A stretch of DNA of 64,000 nt from Schistosoma haematobium. Taxonomy: Eukaryota; Platyhelminthes; Trematoda; Strigeidida; Schistosomatidae. The stretch lies in assembly GCF_000699445.3 (NCBI RefSeq), contig NC_067197.1, forward strand, positions 29,991,809-30,055,808, given 5' to 3'. Positions 11,421-23,400 of this stretch are shown piece after piece (position 1 is the stretch's first letter; every line of letters starts with the position of its first letter). Below the pieces are notes generated by a model that was not told the origin of the DNA, made no database searches, and saw only the letters and a program-made list of their open reading frames with translations. The position numbers and the translations under genes were made by a program.

Positions 11421-14400
11421 TTAGCATAATTAACGGCAATATTATCGTGTCAATCCGAACACAGGATTCAGATTTGCCTATAGGGACTGATTAGTAACAG
11501 TGCTTAATGTAAACAGTGAGAGGATTTAAACCATTAAATACAACTACACAACCGCTAATCAAGGTAGCTGTTACATAGATCCAATAGCTTGTGTATAATG
11601 CATTGATATTTAAAGTGACAGGTACTAATTTCAAGTCTTGGTATGAACATTAATAATAGAATACAAGTGAACTCAGACGATGAGTTTCGAATAGGATAAA
11701 ACGCTCATCTTAAATTTCACTGATAACCAGTTAAAAGATACTAAAATGTTAAGTTTATTTTTTTCGATCAAAATGAAATAGGTACACGAAACACATTACC
11801 AATACGCTTTCAAATGAAGAAACAGACAAAGTTCATTACCTTAAGAAGATTTTACCAATTTATATATAATACGAAAAGTGATTTAATTATAAACTCATTT
11901 GAAAGAGTTTAGGTACATGAACAATAGAGCGATGAAGAACTGAAAATATAAAAATGTTAACAGATAGACGTTATTCTTCAAATCACAAAACTGATGTATT
12001 AGAAAACATTTCACTAGATAAATCGTTAGGAGTCAAGTATTGTTCTACTGAGACTAGTATTATTGAGATACGCTGATCTACATTGCTATACACGTCTATC
12101 TGATCTATATTCGATACCGTAAAAACAACAAGGCAAAAATTTGTTCAGCTTCAATGACAAAGGCGAAACTGGTCAAAATAGACTTGACATATGTGTGGTT
12201 ACAAATAAATCAAACAACCACCTCGGTAAGTAGTTTTCGGAGACTTATAAATGAAATGACGGATTTATTATTCAGTCTACATTCAGAGGATTGTAAACAT
12301 TTTAACTGGGAAAAATAAGTATTATTGTCAATCCTAACACAACAGATGTAGTTAAAATGCCCAGAGCACATATTAATGAAACGTCTTCACTGTGTAGCTA
12401 GAATGAAGTTACAGAAAGGGCCAATGACGTCAATTAATATGATGTCAATAATTTATGTTACGATAACAGACGAGAAATAAACAAAAAACCATATTGTGTG
12501 ATATTAATTAAATGATAGGAAAACGGTAGTTCATAGTATACAATTAAAATAACTAACCTAATTTAATGCTAAAATTATGATAGTTCTAATAATTTTAATT
12601 CCAAAGTTCATTTATCTGATTACCAATGTGGGATTCAATACATACCAAAAATAAGATATACAGAATTATGATACTATTCATGAAGTCTTTATACATCTAC
12701 CTACTGCTAATAGATAACTTTAGTACATGTCATAATTTATCTGCAACTGAAGGTATCAGTAGCATAGTAAATCTTAATTTCTCTAATGAAACAGGATGCA
12801 AACGCCAGACAAAGATTAGTAGCTAATAATCGTCTCAGTCCAATGTAGGACCTGATATAAATATCCGATAGACCAAACTGCTGGCTGATTTTAACAGAAA
12901 GACAGTGAAAATTAGAAGGAACTATTGAAAAAACCTCATTTACCATATTTTTCTGCTTGGATTCTTTAAGAGATGACAAAGCAGTCACAAAACATTTTAC
13001 GTTCTGTGAGGTATAAAATCTAAAACTACAACTACGCTACTGAAACAAAAGTTAGTAGTATGAGGTGAAATAACGCAATTATTTGATAGCTTTTTCATGG
13101 TCCTATTATGGTTCTGACGCATGGGAATTTATTTAGATGATTCCTACTTATGAACTCAAATGACACTTTTTATATTTCAATATCAACCTAGTGAGTACTT
13201 TGAAATATGTTAGTAATAATTATCAAAACTACTGAATAGATATGGCCGAGAAGGAAACTTAATTTAGTTTATTTATTAAAATCCTAGCTTGAGTAAACTA
13301 CACCGGTAAAATACATGGAATCCACTCACGACAAAAATGTCTTGTTCGTGAAAAAACTAAGACACAAAAATTAGTTGTATGTCCGTGGAAACTTGCCGAA
13401 ATGGTCAGAAAAAGGATTCATGAAACTTCTAACAATACCGCTTCCTCCTCAATTGGTACATGAACACCACATTAAAATAGATGAAACCCTCAGTTTTGTA
13501 TCAAATCTCAAACAGTCTACTTGAAAAACGAAACTGTGGCTCCTTTAAATAGCTGAAGCCATCAAGCCCAGCTCAAAAAACCCAGAATTACGTATTGAAG
13601 GGAAATATATTCAGCTTCTCTGTTTACCGTAACCCATAGTCGAGTCATCACAGACATAAGCTACAAGTTATAAACTCTTACCCCACAATTTCCCTTTATA
13701 TGTAACTCTGCTCTGCCGCATTCTAAATTTTCAAATTCACCCTAAATTCATATGAATTTCTTATCATAATTGCCATGACAACATTTCTCTTACTACATAA
13801 AACATTTACACGACTTATTCTTATTATTATCATCTCAATAAACCCGACATATAACATTTCTCTTGTTACGCATTTTATCTAAATGATTTGCTTCATTGTA
13901 CTGATTGTAAATCGACATCTTACAATTGATTTTCCACCCATTTCTTAAAAGACTTTTCAGGTCTATAAATGACAGATATTTGAGTTGAAACCGATGAAAA
14001 ATCGGTTAGGATGTAGCTGGACGATCTAGACTTCGCAGATGATCTGGCCCTCCTATCGCACACGCAACAACAAATGCAGAAGACCATCAGTGTAGCAGCA
14101 GCCTCAGCAGCAATAGGTCTCAACATACACAAAGGGAAAAGCAAGATTCTCCGATACAGCACAGCATGCAACAATCGAATCACAATTAAAGGAGGAGATT
14201 TAGGAGGTGTAAAAACCTTTACATATCTGGGCAGCATCATTGATGAACATGGTGGATCTGATGCAGGTGTGAAAGCGCGGATCGGTAGAGCAAGAGCATC
14301 ATATTTACAACTGAAGAACATCTTAAACTCAAAGCAACTGTCAACCAACACCAAGGTCAGAATTTTCAATACAAATGTCAAGACACTACTACTATATGGG

Positions 14401-17400
14401 GCGGAAACCTGGGAAACTACGAAAGCCATAATCCAGAAGATACAGGTGTTTATTCACAGCTGTCTACGCAAAATACTTCGGATCCGTTGGCCAGACACTA
14501 TCAGCAACAACCTACTGTGAGAGAGAACAAACCAGATCCCAGCGGAAGAAACTCTGGAAGTGGATAGGACACACATTAAGGAAAGCGCCCAAATGAGTCA
14601 CAAGGCAAGCCCTCACATGGAATCCTCAAGGCCAAAGGAAAAGAGGAAGACCAAAGAACACATAACGCCGAGAAATCGAGACAGACATGAGAAAAATGAA
14701 CATAAATTGTATAGGAATGGAAAGGAAGGTCCAGGACAGAGTGGGTTGGAGAATGCTGGTCGGCGGCCTATGATCCATTGGGAGTAACAGGCGTAAGTAA
14801 GTGAGCAAGCAAGTAATTAATCGATGAAAAAGTTCACTATTTTAAGATAAAATAAAGTCCAGTTTATGTATGCCTTATTTTTGCCATTGTAATACAAGCA
14901 TTATGGATTTATAACTGTACAGTCTGTTGACAAAGCTATTGAACGGAGTTCGCTGAAATATATCTTGTTTTTATTAGATGATTTTCAATGAAGAGACTAG
15001 ATTATAGGATCAAAATAGAAACACTGGGTTTCAATGAATAAACCGAAAGTTTGATGTATGATATTGAATACCAGTGAGGGGCAATATACAAATATTCATA
15101 CTTACTTTGAACCATTAGTAACTTCATATCAGTTTATGGTCTAAATCTTTCACAGTGTGGGCAGCCGGCAAGTGATATCAGCCCTCATACCCATAACAGC
15201 ACAGGAGACCAAGTTGGTCACAATCAAGTCCTTCCTACACTTAATAATAACTCTCCTACCTCCACGACCAACCCTTCTCACGTTCCTTTATCACCTCGCG
15301 CCGCTAATGCAAACTACTCAAGTACGCGGAACGTTATTCCTGGTCCCTTGATACCACGCTCTAAACTACATGTAGGAGCTTTTAACGTCCGAACACTGTG
15401 CCAAGTAGGACAACAAGTTTCCTGAGCTAGGTCTCAAGAATCTCGCGCCATCGATGCATGCTGCATCTCCGAAACGCGTATACAGGATCCGAGTAGCATC
15501 ATTCATTTGACCTCATCATATCAAAATGAAGAACCATTTCGTTTCAGGCTTCGTGTATCTGGTAGCCATGATGCTACTTCCCGTGGCCTCGCTGGTGTAG
15601 GTAAAGCATTGGGTCCTTCGGCAGAACTAGCTCTCTTAGACTGGATCCCAGTAGACAGTCTCATATGCTTAGATTCAGATCATGCTCTAGTGCGAGCGCG
15701 TATTCGTCTACGTCTTACTGGACGTAGGAAAGACGCTGCAAAGGAACCTCTTAGGGTTCTACTTGATGATAGCCAAGCTAAGAATATATTTTAGGAACAG
15801 CTAGAAAAACAGTTAGGCATCCATGTAAGTGATGCCCACCCCGAGGCAGCTTGGAATGACATCCGAAAATCTGTGAAAACAGCAATGGTATCTGTTAGTA
15901 CGGTAAGCCATAAGGTCAGGGAGAAATACTGGATCTGAGCAGCATCGACCGCACTGATAGATGCCCGAAAACTCATCCCATCTGGCTCTGAGCATGACGA
16001 AGAGTGGAATCAGCTTAGGCGCAGGTTGATAAGAAGCCTATGCAATGGTCCTGTATAGTGGTGGGTAGCGAAAGCAAAAGACATGGAAAAGACAGAGGAA
16101 AAAAGCTACAGGAAATCTGAAGTGAGGGAGAGCAACAGGCCCTGACAGGTTTTCCCCTGAGATTTCTAAGGAGAGCGATCCAGTATTAGTAGTGAGATTG
16201 ACTGGGGTCTTATGTAGAATCTGAGAACTGGACGTGATCCCATCTGATTGGTCTCAATCACTAAGTGTGTCACTCTATAAGAAAGGAAAAAATCCTCTTG
16301 TGAGAAGTCAATTTGACTATCAGTGTCTAAAATATCGGCTTCAATAATACTTCGACGCCTTACCAAAGTTCGTGAAGAGCAGACTAGAGAAAGCCAGGCT
16401 GGTTTACGACCTGAACGTGGAGGTATAGACCAGATATTCACACTACGTCAGGTCCTAGAACATAGACACACATTCAGACGTCCCGCAATAGTATTATTTT
16501 TCGACCTTAAGGCGGCATTCGACTCTGTTGATCGTGAGGTTCTGTGGCAGTGTTTGTCACTGAAAGGAGTACCAAGGAAGAACATTAACCTTATAAAGGC
16601 TCTCTACTCGAATACAACTGACCGAATGAGAGCTTATGGCCAACTGTCATCAGAAATGATTACCTCAAGTGGTGTTCGTCAGGGCTGTCCACAATCTCCA
16701 TTCTCGTTCAACTTTGTCGTTGACGTACTTTTAGAGATGACACTTTCCTCATCTGAATTTCCAGGAGTTGAACTTTTACCAGGAGATCCACTTTTTGACC
16801 TAGAATATGCCGATGACACAGTCCTATTTAATGAAGATGCTGACAAAATGCAGAGTATTCTGACCACTCTAAGCAACAATGCAAGCATGTTCGGGATGCG
16901 ATTCTACCCCTCGAAATGCAGAATATTGCTTCAGGATTGGGTTGCATCGACACCCGAATTAATGATAGGGAATGAAGTAGTTGAGTGTGTCGACCGCTTC
17001 ACTTATCTTGGAAGTCTCATCAGCCCTTGTGGTCTGGTGTGTGACGAAGTCTCAGCATGGATACAGAAGGCTCGACTAGCTCTTGCCAACTTGCGTCATT
17101 TATGGCGTAGGCGAGATATCCGTCTACCAGCCAAAGGATGGGTTTACTGCGCAGCAGTTCGTTCTACCTCACTCTATGGCAGTGAAACATGGCCGGTAAG
17201 AGTAGAGGATATTCGTAGGTTACTAGTATTCGATCATAGGTGTCTTCGAAACATTGCTCGTATATCTTGCGACCACGGAATAAGTAACTCAGTTGTTAGG
17301 AAACGGGTACTAGGTACGGATGGCAAACCAATTGATGAAGTAGTGAAACTTCATCAGTTGAGATGGCCGGGACCCGTGTTACGTATACCCAACGACCGAC

Positions 17401-20400
17401 TGCCCCGACGTGCGATGTTCAGTGGTATAGGAGTAGGTTGGAAGAAAGCTAGGGGCGGCCAGACCAAAACATGGCACAAATCCATGAAGTCACTGACAAG
17501 TGGACTGAGCCATGTTGGTAGGTATAAACTACTTGGTTGGGATCCGCGAGACGATAGCAACCGATGGTTAGAGACCTTGAATGACATGGCTCAAAATCGT
17601 TTGCAATGACGCAGGTGCATCCACTCTTTGTGTTCTCCCAAATTCTAATCTTCTGAATACTTCATGTCCCTTTTTTCTCTCTTTCCAAATTCATTTCACT
17701 GGATTATACCCCTTGAATAATATCTTTAAGCTCTAATCTTTCCGATTACTGCTTATACTCTTACTACCTCTACTACTACGGGATTTGAATCGGCAACTGC
17801 ATTTCTGTGCTAATGTGGCATGGCAACTATAGCTGTTGTACGTACTTACGAAGTTCTACGTTGTTGCTGACTGACTGAAGTCTAAGTTTCCACAAACTAT
17901 GTTAGCACTTCTATGAATTAGTAGTTTTTTATAATGCAGAAACAATATCAGATGAATTTCTATCCAGGAGAGTTAAAGACAATCCACAAATGTGATGTTA
18001 TACTAAATTGTTATTGTAATAAATTACATACATACATTTTCATTTCATGATATAATTCAATTGCGACACAAGAAATCTCTCAGAATTATTTTGATGTCTT
18101 TATCAAGTATAAGTCTATGTACTCAGCTTTCAGCCACACCGTTTGTGTAAGAGCTGGTGATGCGATCCGACTGCTTAAACTGACGTATACGGAGCAGAGT
18201 TCAAACCCATAACATATCATTCAGTCAGCTACAACGTAAGACCATGCACATATGTGCATCGGTCCAAATTGCCATACCTCATTAGCACAACAAGATGAAA
18301 GCCGGATTCATAGAAGTGGTTAATTCAGTGGTGATAATATATAAAAGAAAGATTGCATATAAGGACATAGTACAGGAAGAAAGAATTAGTTCGTAGAAAG
18401 AAAGATAAGAAGCGATTTCAATCTACCTGTAACATACAGTTGAAATCTGTACAGCTACTACTCCTTTACCATAAACGCATTTTACCAGCAGTATAAACTT
18501 CTTTAAATAAGGAGGAAGAATATATATTTGTAAAATCTCAGCGAATGAATTTTAAGTAAATCCAACGTTTCGCCTGGCAAACTGGTCCAAGCTTTTTCAA
18601 GGAAAATATAATCAAACAACAAAATTATCGAATATAAATAAGTACATGGTTCTCTGGTTTACTGTATACTGAATAAGTTATCCAATCAACGTTAGCAATG
18701 TTAAAGTATGTATTCACATTAGTGTGTAAAAGATAAGTGGTGTGAGACGAAAAGTGTTAAGATAACAAACTGTGTGTATACGTAAGTGATGTGAAAAGAA
18801 ATTTCATTCAACTATATATTGTCTTCGGTTTGTGTATATTAAGAAAAACATATCACGTCTACACTCTACCAAAGTGACAGTAGCCAAAAATTTGATCACC
18901 AGAGTCAAGAAACTTGTCACTGAACCAAATGATGTAGAAATGGAAATGAATTTAATTGTATCCACACTAATGATGAATAATTATCCGAAGGGTTTTATTA
19001 AAAGAATAATTAAGAATGAAGAACAAAACGATATTATTAAAAAGGAGTTAAACAAAAAGAATGGATTAACACAGTCGTGATCCCATACCGTAAAGGTATT
19101 TCCGAAGAGATAAGAAGGATTTTAACTATTCAAAATATAAGAGTATTCTTTCGAACAAACAATAGTCTAAGATCGAAACTAGTAAGAATCAAAGATCCAA
19201 TACACAAGGATGAACAACAGAATTGTGTTTATGAAATCAAATGTAATGATTGTAATGCAACGTATGTAGGTGAAACATCAAGGCAACTGAATGTGAGGGT
19301 GAAGGAACACAAACTGTGTTTAAAGCACATTCCTAAATCCTCGGATGATGTAAGAAAGCTTGAGAACAAATCGGCGACAGCATTACACTCGATTGAATCG
19401 GGTCATACAGTTGATTTCAATGGCGCAAGAATCATTCAAAAAGGATTTAATTCTTACAAAGAACGACTAACAGCCGAAGCCATACATATATGGGCTAATT
19501 CAAACAGTATTAATAGGAGAGATGGAATACAACTAGCTGTCCCATGGCAACTAATAATTAATAAGTGAACCTGAACTTCTTATTCCATCTGATCAGTTTA
19601 TATCATATTAACTAATCAACGGTTTCGAATCAGTTAGCTTATCTGAATATGTCAAACAATTGACTGGAACATTAAAATAACACAATCTTTCAATTACAAA
19701 TACATTCCTCTTTGAATTTAGTCTTTTAATTTGTTTACTTATTTATTTATCTTCATTTAATGCATGCTGTGACATTTTGATTCATTTCATATATAAAATG
19801 ATATGTTTTTCTTAACATACACAAACCGAAGACAATATATAGTTGAATGAAATTTCTTTTCACAACACTTACGTATACACACAGGACTAGACAAGCATGA
19901 CATTGATCACCACCCAGTGATCAATCAATTGTGAATACATCTCAGTCCTACAGGTCAGTCGCGGCTCGGATAGCTCAGTGGTAAAGTCTCTGACTGTGAA
20001 GCTGGGTGACACGAGATCGAATCCGCCAGGGAGCACCAGTTCCCTCAAGATTACAGGTACACCTTGCTGACGAGTGCCAAGTAGCACGAAACCCGTGTCC
20101 AGGGTTTCCTGTTGACTACCTCCAACCACCATCTAATCTCAATACATAGTGCCCGCAGTGTCGAATCACCTAGACTGGTGGCCACATTACAACATGATCG
20201 ATAGCATTCGATCTGCACTAATAAGGACTAGACAAGCATGACATTGATCACCACTCAGTGATCAGTCAATTGTGATGTTATCTTAACACTTTTCGTCTCA
20301 CACCACTTATCTTTTACACACTAATGTGAATACATACTTTAACATTGCTAACGTTGATTGGATAACTTATTCAGTATACAGTAAACCAGAGAACCATGTA

Positions 20401-23400
20401 CTTATTTATATTCGATAATTTTGTTGTTTGATTATATTTTCCTTGAAAAAGCTTGGACCAGTTTGCCAGGCGAAACGTTGGATTTACTTAAAATTCATTC
20501 GCTGAGATTTTACAAATATATGTTCTCCCTCTTTAATGACTCACATTAACTCGGCGTCCAAATATTGTGAAACTATTCGTCCAAATTTAGACAAAAGTTC
20601 TTATTTATAATTCTTTAAATAAGTTTTAAACAACACTGTCGATTACATGTAACCCAGAAAAAATGTCAAAAATGATACATATGAACAATCTCCAACGATA
20701 TCACCGAAAGTTAAATGAACTGAACAAAACTTTTCCAAATTTCAAACTTCCACTTATATTGCTTCTTTTGAACCTAGAAGCAGTTTTGAATGACTTTACC
20801 TCGCGACTTATTTACCTCGTCCTAGTAATGCTGTGAATATTACCCATTAAGTGAAGATCAATCATACTACTCAGTAAATTATAGTTCGAGGAGTAGTGTT
20901 TAAATTAATGAGATCCGTATGCATAAACCATTGAGTCACAAAAAAGTGTAAATTAGTGCATTCATGACCCACATGCCATATCCAATGTTAAATAGTCGAC
21001 AATAATGAATAGTTAACTAAACCAAAAAGATAAAAGTGACTTAGAACAAAGAGTTCGGTAACTGTAAATCAAGCCAATGTATTGCACCAACAATGTTTAG
21101 ATCTTTACTCGATGTTTAACTGCCTCATAAACCTTTAAGTTAACTTAAAAGTTGAAGGTGATTCTGTGTCAGTGAACTTCTTTCAAACAAACACCGAATT
21201 ATGGTACAACAAAGAATACTAATAAAATACAGTATTCCAAGTTCCCAGATTTCCCAAACATTATAGCTGATTAATTAGCAGTGCTCCGGAAGGTTTTAAA
21301 GATCATAGCTGGGAATTTTAATAGCCAGTCTAGCTATTTCTAAACAACTACTTTGAGGCTGATTTGTCGACAAGTTAGTAAAAGAAGTTTGATATCTCAT
21401 TAATAAAATAAGAAACATGCTTTTCCAATAGATTGATATAAAAGTATTACATATACTTATATATCTGAACACACTTTAATGCAGTTAAGTTTAGGAACTT
21501 TCGTCCGAAGAATTTTTCATTTTGCAACCAAACAACATATAGTTTAGAAACCGAAAATAAGTACACACAATTGTATGCGTAGTCTAGAAATTACACCTAC
21601 ATATGAGAAATAAATATTCAATCAATCACCAAACTCCAAATCAATAATGCTAAGTATGGTGAACAATATCATGTTACCTCACATTCACATTACATAGTGA
21701 TATTTAAATATTTTCTTTTCAACACAGAACAGAACAAAATGTAAGAGTTTAGAATCAATGAGACAGCAGAATCATTGACCCTTAAATAGCTAGTTTGCTT
21801 GACCAAGACATCTAAGGAACAATAACACTGTAAAACAAAAACAAATCAGAAATTGATGAGGAAGCCTAACTGAGATTCAGCAGTATCAACTTCGGGCCAC
21901 TGTAATAGTCCCTACTCCATAGATTAGTATTACGAATACATTTGCAGCTGGGGAACGTTGAGAGATATATTAAATAACTTATCTTTCACAACAAAAACCA
22001 AATGTTTGATTCTGAAAACTGTCATCTGCTAGCTGGTCAGGCCATCTCTCTTATCTTTATACTTCAAGTTGCCATACTGTTATATATATATATATATATA
22101 TATCCAGGTGATATTGTGATTTTAGCATCTATGTAAATCCAACCACTAGCTTTTTGATCTGTTCCAACAGACTGGACGTTAATGCTAATAGAATAGTGAA
22201 TATTAGCAAATAAGCATTAAAAGGATATGGTAGAATTAAAACGATGTTCTAATTACATAAAGCACTTCAAGAGATCCTTCATCACTAAAAATGAAGCTTT
22301 AAAATTGCATTTGGATGCCTAACCCAACATATTAGTTAAATCAATAATAATTCGTGATGATATTACAATAGGAATGAGCCGTTCACGTAAGATGTGGTGC
22401 TTATATCGTCCGAAGACTCGAATGTCTTAAAGTATCCGTCAATGAATAAAGTACTCAGTAAGCTAAATGTGAGAATTTATGAAGCATTAATTTTAAGACT
22501 GAGAGAAAAATATGCATGAATTAAACCTAAAATTGTACGTAGTTGGAATATAGCATCAAAGAAAATTTTTACGGAAACATCTTCGTACACGAGAAAATTC
22601 ATGTAAACAGGACAGGAAATAAATACGCGGTATTACTAAGTCTACAGATTTACATTTCTTATACAATACTAGTATTGTTTTACAAATACACTGACTGGAA
22701 CTCATTGTCAGAACACCTGAAGGTTTGTTAAAAGTGCAAATCTAAAAACCCACCTCTATAGAACGCATTTGATCCTCCTGATTTAACGCTAGTCCCAATT
22801 CCTGAACTTCATAATCTTGGGAGGTGCAGATTTGTGCTTGAATAAACTGGCCTGCATCAGTATCACTTGAATCCAAATTAATCAAATCTCCAACAATTGA
22901 GGAAGTTGGACGACTTTCAGTAAGCAGTCGCCTTTTGATTTCCTAAGCCAAGGAATGGTCAGAAATCGTACAATATAAGTGGGCTTACAAAAAGCTTTAT
23001 AGTGGTATTAAAAAGAATACATATAACTGGGATGTTTTAATTCCGAAAACTATTAGAATTACTGTTTTAAAGAATGTGACTGCTCTTAACCGCAATTCCA
23101 CGAGTCGTTTTACATTATATACGAGTATCCCCTTGTACTGACCCTTAGATAGTAGTACGTTTACATGAGTAAAAGACAATTTGTCCAAATGAGCAGTATC
23201 ACACCACCAGTCACGATAAAAAGAACATCACATTTGTGAAGGTTGTGATGGGAAGTGGTTGTTATTTTTCTCCGTTAGTGTTATGCCCCGATAAAAATGA
23301 ATGGTAATTTTTGGGACCCATTTGTGGACTAATACTATACGTATATTTTTACCGTATAATTGTTAATTAACTAAACCATTCATATTCATGTCTCTCTTAT

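Larger units (their letters stand above)
15148..17885 (+). mobile_element. RTE-like LINE, family 1, internally deleted old copy
   Basis: Homologous along its length to the near full-length copy at 50983-54902 (-). It starts within the 5' coding part (near GTGGGCAGCCGG), has only the ends of the endonuclease domain, a decayed linker, a reverse transcriptase and a 3' UTR ending in TGACTGACTGAAG at about 17880. Compared with the other copy, one deletion removes most of the endonuclease (between the codons for PVDSLIC and [10 protein letters not shown] near 15665) and another removes the segment before the RT fingers (near 16090-16150). Several in-frame stops (for example near 15937) mark it as inactive. 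Confidence 0.8.
18500..20540 (+). mobile_element. Penelope-like element with inverted terminal arms
   Basis: Two nearly identical arms in inverted orientation (18500-18857 and 19801-20540) flank a core that codes for a GIY-YIG endonuclease. That combination is characteristic of Penelope-like retroelements, whose long repeats may be direct or inverted. The reverse transcriptase part is almost wholly missing, so this is a 5'-truncated copy. The right arm is interrupted by a 391-bp tRNA-headed insertion (19885-20275). Each arm holds the block GCTTGG...CCAGGCGAAACGTTGG, which can fold as a stem followed by GAAAC and may be the decayed hammerhead-like motif known from this class. Confidence 0.8.

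Noticed and set aside
13920..14429. 169-codon minus-strand open frame
   Set aside because: It is antisense to the family-2 LINE reverse transcriptase fragment.
19970..20030. Possible tRNA gene in the Penelope-like arm
   Set aside because: Box A and B are good, but the segment lies within a repeat bounded by 51-bp direct repeats. It is a tRNA-derived SINE promoter.
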